A program made the translations under genes and the position numbers. Below, one piece after another: positions 9,066-18,685 of a DNA stretch of 64,000 nt (position 1 is the stretch's first letter; each line of letters begins with the position of its first letter). Below the pieces are notes generated by a model that saw nothing but the letters and a program-made list of their open reading frames with translations, was not told the origin of the DNA and did not search any database. The stretch spans positions 13,481-77,480 of the forward strand of contig JADJOD010000031.1 of NCBI GenBank assembly GCA_016713985.1. The letters run 5' to 3'. This DNA comes from Lewinellaceae bacterium. GTDB lineage: Bacteria; Bacteroidota; Bacteroidia; Chitinophagales; Saprospiraceae.

Positions 9066-9122
9066 CAAAACACCCTCGCGCGGCAGAAAACCCATTTCCC
9101 TTTTATCTTCACCCCCAAAAAC

Positions 9123-10940
9123 ATGCGTCGCAACCGCCCACTGCTTCCGCCTTCGTTCATCCGGCGGATAAACCCGCCACTGCTACTGCTACTGCCACTG
9201 CTACTCTCAACCTGCACACCTCCTCGCCGCACCATGCCGCTTTTCACCATCCCCTTCGAAAAAAACAACAACCAGACCCTCACTTACCACGAAACCATTA
9301 CCTGTTATGAAAAAATGGCGGCGGCTTATCCGGGCATTTTTCACCTGAGCACTTCCGGCAGCACGGATTCCGGCGAGCCGCTGCACGTGGCCGTTTTGAA
9401 CACCGGCGGCGAGTTCGACCCGGAAAAAATACGCCGTTCAGGCAAACGTATCCTGTTCATTAACAACGGCATACACCCCGGCGAACCCGAGGGCATCGAC
9501 GCCACGGTGCTGCTCTTGCGCGATTATCTGGAAAAACCCGAACTGCAAAAATCACTCGAACACCTCGTCCTCGTTTTTATCCCCGTTTACAACGTCGACG
9601 GCTGCCTGCGCCGCAATTCCCATACCCGCGCCAACCAGGACGGACCCGAGTCGTACGGCTTCCGGGGCAATGCCCGCAACTACGACCTCAACCGCGATTT
9701 TGTCAAGTGCGACTCGCGCAACGCGCGCAGTTTCAACGCCATATTCCGCACCTGGATGCCCGACATTTTTATCGACAACCATACGAGTAACGGCGCGGAC
9801 TACCAGTACACCATGACGCTTATCGCCACGCAACACAACAAATTAGAACCGCCGCTCGGGCATTTTTTACAGGAAAAAATGCTGCCCGAACTGTACGGCG
9901 AAATGGAAAAACGCAAGTGGGAAATGACCCCGTACGTGGATGGCCCCGGTGAAACACCCGACAGCGGCATCAGCGGTTTTTGCGACTACGGGCGTTACTC
10001 CACGGGTTATGCGGCCCTCTGGAATACGATCGGGTTTATGCCCGAAACCCACATGCTCAAACCCTTTCGCGATCGCCTGTGGAGTACTTATGCCTTTATG
10101 GACGTAGTGATCAAATTTATTGCCGCTCACCACGAAGAGATCGGGCGCGCCCGCGCAGCGGCGTTCACGCATACCCGCACGAAGCGGGAATTTGTGCTCG
10201 ACTGGGCGATGGACCAGATGATGCACGACAGCATCGTTTTTAAAGGATATGAAGCGAAATACAAACCCAGCGACGTGAGCGGGTTGCCGCGCCTGTGGTA
10301 CGACCGCAGTGCACCCTATGAAAAAAAGATTCCGTGCTACAATTATTTCAAACCATTCCTGAGCGTCGAAAAACCCGTGGCCTATATCATCCCGCAGGCC
10401 TGGGAAAACGTCGTAGAACGCCTGAAAATCAACGGAGTAGCGATGCGGACGCTGGAAAAAGACGTAGCGATTGAAGTGGAAACCTCTTTTATCCGGGACT
10501 TCAAAACACGCGACCATTGGGAAGGGCATTATTATCACCACGGCATTCAACTGGAAAAAAAGACGATGAAACGAACTTTCAGCAAAGGCGACTTCGTCAT
10601 TTTTACCGATCAGGATGCCAACCGTTACCTGCTTGAAACCCTGGAACCGAACGCGCCCGATTCCTGGGTGGCCTGGAATTTTTTCGACCCCGTCCTGATG
10701 CAAAAGGAATACTTTTCCGGCTATGTTTTTGAAGACCTGGCAGCGCAGTTTTTACAGGAAAACCCGAAAATAAAAGCCGAACTCGACGCCAAACGCGCCG
10801 CAGAACCCGAATTCGCCGCCAACCCGCGACTGCAACTGGATTGGGTGTACCGCCAATCGCCCTGGTACGAACCCACACATCGGATGTACCCCGTCGCGCG
10901 TTTGATGAAGGCGGAGAAGCTGCCGTTGGCAGAAGATTAA
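9123..10940 (+). CDS. M14-family zinc carboxypeptidase, lipoprotein
   Basis: About 605 residues. The signal peptide has a Leu-rich core ending LLLSTC, a lipobox, so the enzyme is probably a membrane-anchored periplasmic or surface peptidase. The zinc motif HPGEPEG (HxxE) is followed by YDLNRDF and, about 60 residues after that, the third ligand in DNHTSNG, all in M14 order. A large C-terminal part follows without a known name. I use the ATG at 9123, where the signal starts; the GTG at 9060 lies in the copied 74-bp repeat. The last 59 bases before the final codons recur at 12685-12743 beyond an inverted gene block. Confidence 0.9.
   Translation: MRRNRPLLPPSFIRRINPPLLLLLPLLLSTCTPPRRTMPLFTIPFEKNNNQTLTYHETITCYEKMAAAYPGIFHLSTSGSTDSGEPLHVAVLNTGGEFDPEKIRRSGKRILFINNGIHPGEPEGIDATVLLLRDYLEKPELQKSLEHLVLVFIPVYNVDGCLRRNSHTRANQDGPESYGFRGNARNYDLNRDFVKCDSRNARSFNAIFRTWMPDIFIDNHTSNGADYQYTMTLIATQHNKLEPPLGHFLQEKMLPELYGEMEKRKWEMTPYVDGPGETPDSGISGFCDYGRYSTGYAALWNTIGFMPETHMLKPFRDRLWSTYAFMDVVIKFIAAHHEEIGRARAAAFTHTRTKREFVLDWAMDQMMHDSIVFKGYEAKYKPSDVSGLPRLWYDRSAPYEKKIPCYNYFKPFLSVEKPVAYIIPQAWENVVERLKINGVAMRTLEKDVAIEVETSFIRDFKTRDHWEGHYYHHGIQLEKKTMKRTFSKGDFVIFTDQDANRYLLETLEPNAPDSWVAWNFFDPVLMQKEYFSGYVFEDLAAQFLQENPKIKAELDAKRAAEPEFAANPRLQLDWVYRQSPWYEPTHRMYPVARLMKAEKLPLAED
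10876..10934 (+). repeat. 59-bp direct repeat, copy 1 (3' end of M14 gene)
   Basis: Begins CACATCGGATGTACC and ends GGCAGAA, two codons before completion of the peptidase gene. It is identical over 59 bases to 12685-12743; the flanks differ. Confidence 0.97.
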
Positions 10941-10941
10941 T

Positions 10942-12458
10942 TCAGTGTTGTACGACGAATTTGCTTGACCATACCGACCCGGTTTCTTGCTGAATTTGTA
11001 TGACGTAGATGCCCGATAGCCAATTTTTTACTTCAAAAATTATGGTTTCACGGGTAAGCCTTTGATTCAGCATTTCGTGGCCCAGTGCATCGTTGACGAT
11101 CAGGAAACCCGTCTTTCCGTTCCAACCTTCAAGGTTGAGTGTAACCTGATCGCTGACAGGATTGGGGCAATACTCCAATTTTTTTCAGGGTTTCCCCACT
11201 CCTCCTTTGTAGAAGTGATGATGGTTTGATTACAACCGGGCTCCAGGCATCCCACGCTGTCCAATTTCATCAGAAAAATTTTTGCCTGATACTCTTGCTG
11301 AGGGCTCGTGCCATAAATATATCCTCCGACCAAAATGCATCCGTCAGAAGTCCAGATCGCATAGTTAAATTGTCGATTGTGGTATCCTGCTTCCACTTCA
11401 CCTTCAAGGGCGATTTCCCGCTTCCAGAGCAGCTTGCCTTCCGGCGACAAACACACCAGGTGCATATTATTTCCGCCATTGTATCCCGAAGCAAGAATTT
11501 TCCCCTCAGGTGAAACGGAAAGATTGCGCACGAACGATTGCTCCAGGTAGATATACGGGAATTCGGTATCGTAATACAGGTACGACCATACCGTATCGAA
11601 CTCCGGGGTCAACATCTGGATTCTCATGCCACCCCACTCAAACATGGGCGGATTTCTTTCATTGGACAGGTAAATCAGGTTGCCATTCGGATGGATTGCC
11701 AGGTCCTGCGTTTTTCCGGTCAGCGGGTTTATAAAACTATATTCAAGATTACCGGCGCTGTCAAAACTGGCTCAGTAATCCCGGTAATCCAATAAAACGC
11801 GGTTGTCATAGGCTGTTTTATAGGAATTATCCGGCATTCTGACGGTCGGGGTGGTATTGCCCACATATCCGAATACAGGCACGTCAGTTACGTGATCCCA
11901 TATTATCTCCCCCGATGAATCGATTTGATAAATGATATAATCGCCGTCACCGCTCTCCGTGTTCCCCGTCATCACAAGCCCTAAACTGTCCGACGCGAGG
12001 CAAAGGCCCCGGAAGCCGCTGTAAAAATTTTTACCGCTTACTCCATACGTCTTATACCACAACAGGTTGCCATTTTTGTCGAACTTGTTGATTAAAAATA
12101 CGCCTTCCATATCCCAACTTTGGGAATTTGAAAAAAAATACATGGATGAGTCTTTGGCGATAACAAAATCCTTTGGGAAATAAAATAAAACATCAGCCCA
12201 AGATTCTATTGGATAAGTTGCGGCGGCCCTCCACAAATAATCTCCCTGATCGTCAAATTTCAATATCGCATTCCTGGTAGTGGGCGGAAAGTTACTAGTG
12301 GCAGAAAGCAAGACAAAATAATTATTTTCAAAATCTATGATCTTGTATGGCACTTCCGCCTCATTGGCTGCATCAAACGTCCTGAACCACCCGCATTGGG
12401 CGCCGGCATTGGCGGATAATAATAATGCTACGATCAGGCTTACAATTATTTTTGACAT
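10942..12458 (-). pseudogene. T9SS-secreted repeat protein, interrupted by a stop and a frameshift
   Basis: The start at 12458 begins a signal peptide (MSKIIVSLIVALLLSANAGAQC). The body has repeated segments of the type NGNLLWYKTYG, SGEIIWDH and EGKLLWKRE, the beta-propeller-like pattern of secreted Bacteroidota proteins. It ends in a type A sorting domain (YCPNPVSDQVTL ... GIYVIQIQ ... SSKFVVQH), so the product should be exported by T9SS and anchored at the surface. An in-frame TGA lies at 11772-11774, after DYRDY, and the same frame continues coding beyond it. A seven-T run at 11179-11185 hides a one-base shift just before the sorting domain. Both could be read errors; together they may mean a decayed gene. 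The stop lies just after the M14 peptidase gene. Confidence 0.65.
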
Positions 12459-12474
12459 ATCTTTGGTTAAAGGT

Positions 12475-12684
12475 TTAATGATTGACTTTGACAAAATGCC
12501 TGGAGTCGGTTTCTCCGTTCTCCGTCACAATGGCGACGGAATAAAATCCGGGAATCAAATAGGCGACATTAATGGTCATCACAGGCGTATGTACAGGATA
12601 GTCTCCTATGAGTTTTCCATAAATGCTGGAGATAAATATCCGGGATTTCTCTGAAACAGCAGTTGCACGGATGTTTATTGTCAG
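12475..12684 (-). pseudogene. 3' remnant of a second T9SS protein gene
   Basis: About 69 residues in frame to the stop at 12475, with GKLIGDYPV, YLIPGFYSVAIVTENG and SRHFVKVNH. This is the C-terminal half of a type A sorting domain. There is no start and the body is missing: the upstream side is joined directly to the 59-bp repeat at 12685-12743. It ends 17 bases before the next T9SS gene. Confidence 0.6.
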
Positions 12685-12743
12685 CACATCGGATGTACCC
12701 CGTCGCGCGTTTGATGAAGGCGGAGAAGCTGCCGTTGGCAGAA
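12685..12743 (+). repeat. 59-bp direct repeat, copy 2
   Basis: Identical to 10876-10934. In this copy the reading frame of the peptidase end is followed at once by TAA, so a protein read into it would also stop correctly. Confidence 0.97.
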
Positions 12744-12862
12744 TAAATCCCCGTTTTATCCGATGAAATATCGTCTTGATAGAATTTCGCTGGGTGGTCA
12801 CCGCAGTTTGCCGTACACTTGCATTCGGATAAAACGGCTGTAAACAGGAACAACCCACTCAT
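12744..12862 (-). pseudogene. Possible 5' fragment of a small secreted protein
   Basis: From the ATG at 12862 on the minus strand a frame reads MSGLFLFTAVLSECKCT and on to KFYQDDISSDKTGIYS, then runs into the 59-bp repeat and out of sense. It looks like the start of a short exported Cys-rich protein cut off by the insertion. The start is 6 bases from the divergent tolC-like start. Chance coding is possible. Confidence 0.25.
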
Positions 12863-12868
12863 TAAAAC

Positions 12869-14314
12869 ATGAAGTACAATTTGAAACTCGCGCCCATATT
12901 CGCCGTCCTCTTGCTCTCTTTCAGCGCAACGGCACAGGAAATCTGGACGCTCGAACGCTGTGTGCAGTATGCGCTGGACAACAATATCTCTGTTCAACAA
13001 GCGCGGGCAAACGTAAAAACCACCATCCTTGCCGAACGCCAGGCCAAAGCTTCCCGGCTGCCCAATGTAAGCGCCAGTTTCGACGCCGGCCAGCAGTTCG
13101 GCCGCACGATCGACCGGACCACCAACCAGTTCAGCACCATTTCCACCGGTTTTAACAGCATCGGCGTCAGTGCCGGGGTCAGTCTTTTTAATGGCGGGCA
13201 AATCCACCACGCGGTAAAACAAGCGGGTTGGGATACGCAGGCAGCACAGGCCGACGCCGAACAAACCACCAATACGCTGGCCCTCCAGGTGGCCCAGGCA
13301 TACCTGAATATCCTGCTTTTTGAAGAACAACTCCAGAATGCGCAAAAACGGGTGTCACAAAGTCAGGAACAACTCAACGTCACCCAAAAACTGATCGACG
13401 CAGGCACCTTGCCCATGGCGGACAAATACAACATCCTGGCTCAGATCGCGCAGGGAGAACAGGCGGCCGTACAGGCGCAAAACAGCGTCGACCTGGCTTA
13501 CCTGAGTTTAAAACAACTGCTCCAGCTCGAACCGGATTTCGACCTGCAGATCGAACGGCCGCAAATCCAGGTGCCCGCAGACGCCAACCCGGAAGAACTG
13601 ACCCTCACGCCGGTGTACAACCTGGCTTTGGGCACCCAACCGAACATCCGCGCCGCAGATTACCGCATCAAAAGCGCCGAAGAAGGCATCTATCTCGCCA
13701 AATCGGCTTACTGGCCTTCCGTTTCGGTGTTCGCCAACCTGAGTTCCAACTACTCGACCGCATACAAACTGCCCGGCAGTTTCCTGCGTATTCCCGAACC
13801 CAATATTCCCGTCCGGGTCGACGGCGAGAACAAAAATCTGCAATTTGTGGGGGATACGCTGGATATTCCGCAAAACATCCGGACGGTCAAATACCTCGAC
13901 CAGATCGATCAGAACTTCGGCCAAAGCGTGGGCCTCAGCATCAATATACCGATTTATCAGAACGGGCGTGTCCGCCTGAGTGTAGAGCGGGCCCGGCTCA
14001 ACGTCCTGACCGCACAACTACAACAAAATCAGACGCATCAGCAACTGAAAAACGATATCCAGACCTCTATTGCCAATGCCCGGGCTGCCCGGAAACAATT
14101 GGAGGCCGCCCAAAAATCGTTTGATGCCAACCAGATCGCTTACCAGAATACGGTAAAACGACACGAGTTGGGCGCGGTGAACACACTCGACCTCACCACA
14201 GCCAAAAACAACCTCGATATTTCGGAAAACGACCTCACTTTGTCCCGGTACGACTACCTGTTCAAATTGAAAATCCTGGATTTTTACCAGGGCAAACCCT
14301 TAAAATTGAATTAA
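12869..14314 (+). CDS. TolC-family outer-membrane efflux protein
   Basis: 481 residues with a signal peptide ending ATAQ and the two-fold repeated helical barrel of TolC. Signs of the family are WTLERCVQYALDNN at the N-terminus, long Gln/Ala-rich coiled helices (for example in residues 120-210 and 370-450) and the strand segments with SVSAGVSLFNGGQ and GLSINIPIYQNGRV, which mark the two equivalent outer-membrane loops. It forms the exit duct of a tripartite efflux pump or type I secretion system. The fusion adaptor gene lies 840 bases downstream on the same strand, separated by one opposite gene; no inner-membrane pump is visible. Substrates are unknown. Confidence 0.92.
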   Translation: MKYNLKLAPIFAVLLLSFSATAQEIWTLERCVQYALDNNISVQQARANVKTTILAERQAKASRLPNVSASFDAGQQFGRTIDRTTNQFSTISTGFNSIGVSAGVSLFNGGQIHHAVKQAGWDTQAAQADAEQTTNTLALQVAQAYLNILLFEEQLQNAQKRVSQSQEQLNVTQKLIDAGTLPMADKYNILAQIAQGEQAAVQAQNSVDLAYLSLKQLLQLEPDFDLQIERPQIQVPADANPEELTLTPVYNLALGTQPNIRAADYRIKSAEEGIYLAKSAYWPSVSVFANLSSNYSTAYKLPGSFLRIPEPNIPVRVDGENKNLQFVGDTLDIPQNIRTVKYLDQIDQNFGQSVGLSINIPIYQNGRVRLSVERARLNVLTAQLQQNQTHQQLKNDIQTSIANARAARKQLEAAQKSFDANQIAYQNTVKRHELGAVNTLDLTTAKNNLDISENDLTLSRYDYLFKLKILDFYQGKPLKLN

Positions 14315-14329
14315 ACCTGCAAAAGGCGA

Positions 14330-14863
14330 TTACCTTGCTGCATAGGCCACCACCCGGTGTTCGGGGCGTGGTTTGTGCCGGTACCTGACCTTCACCACGT
14401 CGATCGATTGTGCATCGTCGGTGTGCAGGTTGTCTCCCAGCAGGAAACGATAAACGCCTGATTTGGTAAACACCCGTTTGTTCTCGAGGACACCGTCGGT
14501 GTAAGGGTCCGCTTTAAAGGAAGTGGTCTGAATAAGCAATTCGTCGACCGTGGCGAATTGTTCGCTGGTGACAAACGGTTTCAGTTGGCCGCTGCTTTGT
14601 CCGGCGGGAAAAACGACATAGAAAAAATGTCCGTCCGGATCGATCACACCGAGATAAGCGGCGTGGGGGGAGGCAAAATACAGGTGAAAAGATTCTCCCT
14701 TGTACAACTTGTCGGTATCCGACCACATACGTGGCGCCCCGGCGGCAGAAGGCAGATCGGAGGACGCAGATCGGAGCGATGGGTTGGTGTTGGGAACATT
14801 GTTCAGGCTCAATGCTCCGGAAAAGAGCAGGCCTGCGGCGGGGATGACGAGGATTAACTTCAT
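14330..14863 (-). CDS. DUF4384-like exported protein
   Basis: 177 residues from the ATG at 14863, which opens a signal peptide (MKLILVIPAAGLLFSGALS). The mature part includes YKGESFHLYFASPHAAYLGVIDPDGHFFYVVFP, the pattern of DUF4384 (a domain that gives a fold for envelope-associated sensing or carbohydrate contact in other proteins). The C-terminus is basic. The longer frame to 14974 adds residues without a signal. The gene sits opposite and between the TolC-type gene and its adaptor and may be independent of them. Confidence 0.6.
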   Translation of the reverse strand: MKLILVIPAAGLLFSGALSLNNVPNTNPSLRSASSDLPSAAGAPRMWSDTDKLYKGESFHLYFASPHAAYLGVIDPDGHFFYVVFPAGQSSGQLKPFVTSEQFATVDELLIQTTSFKADPYTDGVLENKRVFTKSGVYRFLLGDNLHTDDAQSIDVVKVRYRHKPRPEHRVVAYAAR

Positions 14864-15151
14864 TAAATAATCAATTTGGAAATGAAAAAATCGGCTTGCG
14901 GGTATCGGGGAACTGGCATGGCGCGGGTTTTCCAGATTAGTTAAAAATATCATGCCAAATTTTCTAACGGGCAAATGTGTTTTCCATTGTTCGGACCGGC
15001 CGGAAAAAAACAGGCAGTTTCCCGAAATTCATCCGCCTTTTTGCGCATTTTATCCAACTATTTTCCCAACCCCACCCCGCACTGATAACCTTGCACCCAT
15101 AAACCCGATTGTTTTTTTTAAGTATTTGAACTACAAAAGCATCCAATCAAA

Positions 15152-16634
15152 ATGGCAGCATCTTCGCCCAAACGGAAAAAAACATTTCTCTTTATCCTGA
15201 TCGGATTATTGGTCCTGCTCGTGGCAGCAGTGGCCATCAAAGCAAGGCAAAAACCCAAAGGAGAAGAAGTAACCACCGAAAAGTCCAGCGCCGCACCATT
15301 CGTGAAACCGTCAGCGCCAGTGGCAAAATATTCCCGAAACGGAAGTCAAAATCAGTTCCGACGTATCCGGGGAAATCGTGGAACTCTATGTAAAAGAGGG
15401 GGATTCCGTTACCGTGGGGCAGGTTTTGGCCAAAATAAAACCCGACGAATACCAAAGCGCGGTGGAGCAGGGCCAGGCGGCTTTAAATACCGCCCGGGCT
15501 CAAAGAGAGATTTCTTCCTCCTCCGCCCAAAGCAGTTCCGCCCAGATCGACCAGTTCAAAGCCGACGTGCAACGCGCAAAAGCCCAACTGGAAGCGGCCC
15601 GGAACACGCATAAACGCAACGAGAACCTGTACAAAGACGGCGTTATTTCCACCGCAGAATTTGAAACCTCGCTCAGCAACCTCCGCATCGCCGAAAGTGG
15701 TATGACCTCCGCAGACGTCGCTTTAAAATCGGCGGAAAACGGCCTTAACAGCGCAAAAGAGAACGTGCGGGTGGCGGAATTCGGCATCAACAGCGCCGGC
15801 GCCCGGCTCAAGGAACTGCGCACCAGCCTTCAAAAAACCGTGATCACCGCCCCGGTGAGCGGGATCGTAAGCGCCCTGAACGTCGAAAAGGGCGAACGGG
15901 TGGTCGGCACACTCCAGATGGCCGGTACGGAAATGATGCGCATCGCCAACCTCAGTTCGATGGAAGTGCAAGTGGATGTGAGCGAAAACGATATTCTCAA
16001 GGTCAGCGTCAACGACGAAGCCGATGTGGAAGTGGATGCTTACCTGGGTCGAAAATTCAAAGGCAGGGTGACGGAGATCGCCAACAGCGCCAGCAACCTC
16101 AGCGCCTCGTCGGTTGCACTCAACACCGACCAGGTGACCAACTTCGTGGTGAAAATCCGCGTTGACCCGGCTTCTTATGCCGACATGGTGAAAAATAACA
16201 TGCAATATCCCTTCCGGCCGGGTATGTCTGCCGCTGTGGATATTTACACCCAGTCTGCCGACAGCACCCTGAGCGTCCCGATTATTGCCGTGACGGCCAA
16301 GGAAGAAAAAGAGGAAACCAAAAAAGGCGTGAAGAGAGATGACAAAGAAGAAAAAGCTAAGGCAAAAGAGGTCAGCAAAAAAGACGATGACCTGATCAAG
16401 GAGATCGTATTTGTGGTGGTGGGAGATACCGTAGCCGTTCGGGAAGTAAAAACCGGCATTCAGGACAACGATCATATCCAGATCCTTTCGGGGCTGGAAG
16501 CCGATGAAACCGTCGTAACGGGCCCCTATTCAGCCATCGCCCGCAAACTGAAAAGTGGCAGCCGGATCACCGTTCAGGACAAAAAGGAAGGTGATAAAGC
16601 GAAAAAAAGCGGCGTTAGTATTGAAGTCAATTAA
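15152..16634 (+). CDS. Efflux periplasmic adaptor (membrane fusion protein), two frameshifts
   Basis: About 494 residues once joined. An N-terminal membrane segment (FLFILIGLLVLLVAAVAI) is followed by the adaptor core: ETVSASGKIFPETEVKISSD, VSGEIVELYVKEGDSVTVGQVLAKI as the first biotinyl-lipoyl half, a long helical hairpin rich in Ala/Gln (about residues 100-220), KTVITAPVSGIVSALNVEKGERV as the second half, then beta-barrel and membrane-proximal parts. Family: HlyD/MacA-type. A missing A in AAAA at 15279-15282 and a missing C at 15333-15335 account for the frame changes. A charged insert of Lys/Glu lies near residue 390. No MacB or RND pump gene follows. Confidence 0.85.
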
Positions 16635-16679
16635 TCGCCGCCATACCACAAACGCAGCGTACCTTCATCCGCCTTTTTT

Positions 16680-17168
16680 ATGATGGAAGATCAATCTGTG
16701 CCTGCAGATACGAGTAAATTGCCGTCCAACGGCCATCCGAAAGTTTCGGTTTTGTCGTCGAATGCCACCTTGTTCTGGCGAATTTTTGTACCGGTTTTCG
16801 GGACGGTCTTTTTCACCGGCCTGGTGCTGGTTTTCTGGTTGACGGACGAAGAAGAATTGTACCTGCCATCTTCCATCTGGTGGTATCGCGCCGCTTTTTT
16901 ATCGATCTGGATACTCTGGGTGTTGTTTATCCGGCGCACCTTGTGGCGTTTGAAACGGGTAGACATCGACGACACCCACCTGTATGTCACTAATTATTGG
17001 TCTACAGTGCGTTATCCCTGGCAGGATGTGGAGGGCATAAGTGAAACCAAACGGCTGGGGCGCAGGATCGTGCACTTTCACCTGAAAGCGCCCGGGCGAT
17101 TCGGTCAGGTGATCTCCTTCCTGCCCGGCTCTTCTTTTGATTCCTGGAAAAAGGAAAGAACGTCGTAA
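16680..17168 (+). CDS. Membrane protein with PH-like C-terminal part, unknown
   Basis: 162 residues as read. Two membrane segments (IFVPVFGTVFFTGLVLVFWL and the AAFLSIWILWVLFIRR region) are followed by a strand-rich domain, RVDIDDTHLYVTNYWSTVRYPWQDVEGIS, typical of bacterial PH-like membrane proteins. The end may be shifted: one more A in the AAAAA run near 17150 would extend the frame as GKNVVNISKRLKTLAG past the present stop. I do not recognise a family name. It stands 45 bases after the adaptor gene and may be cotranscribed; it converges on purA. Confidence 0.6.
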   Translation: MMEDQSVPADTSKLPSNGHPKVSVLSSNATLFWRIFVPVFGTVFFTGLVLVFWLTDEEELYLPSSIWWYRAAFLSIWILWVLFIRRTLWRLKRVDIDDTHLYVTNYWSTVRYPWQDVEGISETKRLGRRIVHFHLKAPGRFGQVISFLPGSSFDSWKKERTS

Positions 17169-17245
17169 ATATTAGCAAGCGTCTGAAAACCCTTGCCGGA
17201 CTGAAAGGCGCATCTTTTGTCCGCCCGGAGTTTTCAGACGGTTGC

Positions 17246-18521
17246 TTACAGGTCGCGTACGATCAGTTTTTCCCGTTCCGGCCCGGTGGAAATCATAAGA
17301 AAGGGGATTCCGAGGTAATTTTCAAGATCGAGCAGAAAGGCCCGCGCTTCTTCGGGCAATTCGTCAAACGTTTTTGCGTGCTCTAAGCTGGAGTTCCAGC
17401 CTTTGTAGTGTTTCAACACCGGCTCCACGGGCACATGGCACAGATCGAAGGGAAGATTGGCGTGTTCGCCGCCGCCATAGCGGTACCGGGTGGCGGCGCT
17501 GATTTCGGAGAAGATGTTCAACACGTCGATTTTGGTCATACACAGTTCCGTGACGCCGTTCAGCAAAATAGTATAGCGCAACTGAGGCAGATCAATCCAC
17601 CCGCAGCGGCGCGGCCGGCCCGTCGTGGAACCGAATTCCTGACCTTCTTTCCGGAGTTTTTCCCCCGTTTCGTTGTCCTGTTCAGTTGGGAAAGGCCCCC
17701 CGCCTACCCGGGTACAATACGCTTTGGTGATCCCGATCACCCGGCCTACGTTGCGGGGCCACACCAAGACCCGTACAAACGCCTGCAGTAATGGTACTGG
17801 AAGAGGTTACAAACGGGTAGGTGCCAAAATCGATGTCGAGCATGGAGCCCTGCGCACCTTCCGCCAGTATTTTTTTCCCTGAAGAGAGGGCTTCATTGAT
17901 ATAATATTCGCCGTCGACAAAAGGCAGTTCGCGCAGGTTTTCCAAACTTTCGAACCACGCTTTTTCCTCTCCGGCCAGGTCAAACGGCACTTCGGGATAT
18001 ATTTTCAGCAGTTCCATGTGTTTGTTTTTCAGCGCTTCGTACTGCTCCCGGAAGGACGAATGTTCCACATCGCCGACACGCAGGCCGTTGCGCCCCGTTT
18101 TGTCCATGTAGGTCGGGCCGATCCCCTTCAGCGTGGATCCGATTTTTAATTTGCCTTTATGGGCTTCACTTGCGGCGTCGAGCCAGCGGTGGGTCGGCAG
18201 GATCAGGTGCGCTTTTCGGGCCACGAGCAACCGGTGTTTAAATTGCACCTTGCTCTCTTCCAGCAATCGCAATTCCCGTTGAAAAACGACGGGGTCGAGC
18301 ACCACGCCGTTGCCGATCAGGTTGATAATATTTTCCCGGAAAATGCCGGAGGGCACCGTGTGGAGCACGTGTTTGTTGCCGCCGAATTTGAGGGTGTGTC
18401 CGGCATTCGGGCCGCCCTGAAAACGGGCTACGATGTCGTAATCGCTGGCTAAAAAATCAACAATTTTGCCTTTCCCTTCATCGCCCCACTGGAGGCCGAG
18501 TATAACGTCTATTTGTTGCAT
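17246..18521 (-). CDS. purA: Adenylosuccinate synthetase (one frameshift near 17755)
   Basis: About 425 residues when joined. It makes adenylosuccinate from IMP, Asp and GTP, the first committed step to AMP. Visible motifs are LGLQWGDEGKGKIVD (GTP loop with the catalytic Asp), GGPNAGHTL with the catalytic His, GNGVVLDP, GSTLKGIGPTY, EGAQGSMLDIDFGTYPFVTSS and, in the second frame, GVTELCMTKIDVL and FLMISTGPER. The frames meet at a GGGG run (17755-17758): TGLGVAP and RNVGRVIGITKAYCTRVGGGPFPTE join if one base is added. As this is normally an essential gene, the break is almost surely a sequencing error and a useful gauge for other breaks in the window. Confidence 0.93.
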
Positions 18522-18673
18522 TTCGAATGGTTAAAGCCTGGTTAACGGTAAAATGGCGGTTAAAATGTATTCGAAAAAAAGAAATTCCGGCTCCAGCATA
18601 CCGGAAACCGGAGATAAAAAATTGAAAAGCGCGGCAAAATTAGGAAAAGAAAAAGCGGCGCGAAGGTTTTATT

Positions 18674-18681
18674 TACCTTTG
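18674..18681 (+). promoter_or_regulatory. -7 promoter element before DUF4271 gene
   Basis: TACCTTTG matches the Bacteroidota -7 box but ends only 4 bases before the annotated ATG. If used, transcription would begin at or inside the first codons, implying a leaderless mRNA or translation from the ATG at 18704. Confidence 0.4.
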
Positions 18682-18685
18682 CCGC

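Larger units (their letters stand above)
10935..12684. mobile_element. 1.75-kb block between 59-bp repeats
   Basis: The block holds a T9SS-secreted protein gene with damage and the 3' remnant of another, both on the minus strand, against the direction of the flanking genes. No recombinase gene is present. Its truncated right side (a gene without its 5' end directly joined to the repeat) shows that the block was cut from a longer context. Mobility is inference. Confidence 0.4.

Noticed and set aside
11772..11774. Selenocysteine or recoded TGA
   Set aside because: No SECIS-like hairpin follows and the protein type does not use selenocysteine.
12569..13345. Minus-strand frame of 258 codons
   Set aside because: It runs antisense through the TolC-type gene and across the 59-bp repeat; only its end part near 12744-12862 has any claim to be coding.
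17755..17758. Programmed frameshift in purA
   Set aside because: No slippery heptamer with a stimulatory structure; many other genes show the same homopolymer loss.
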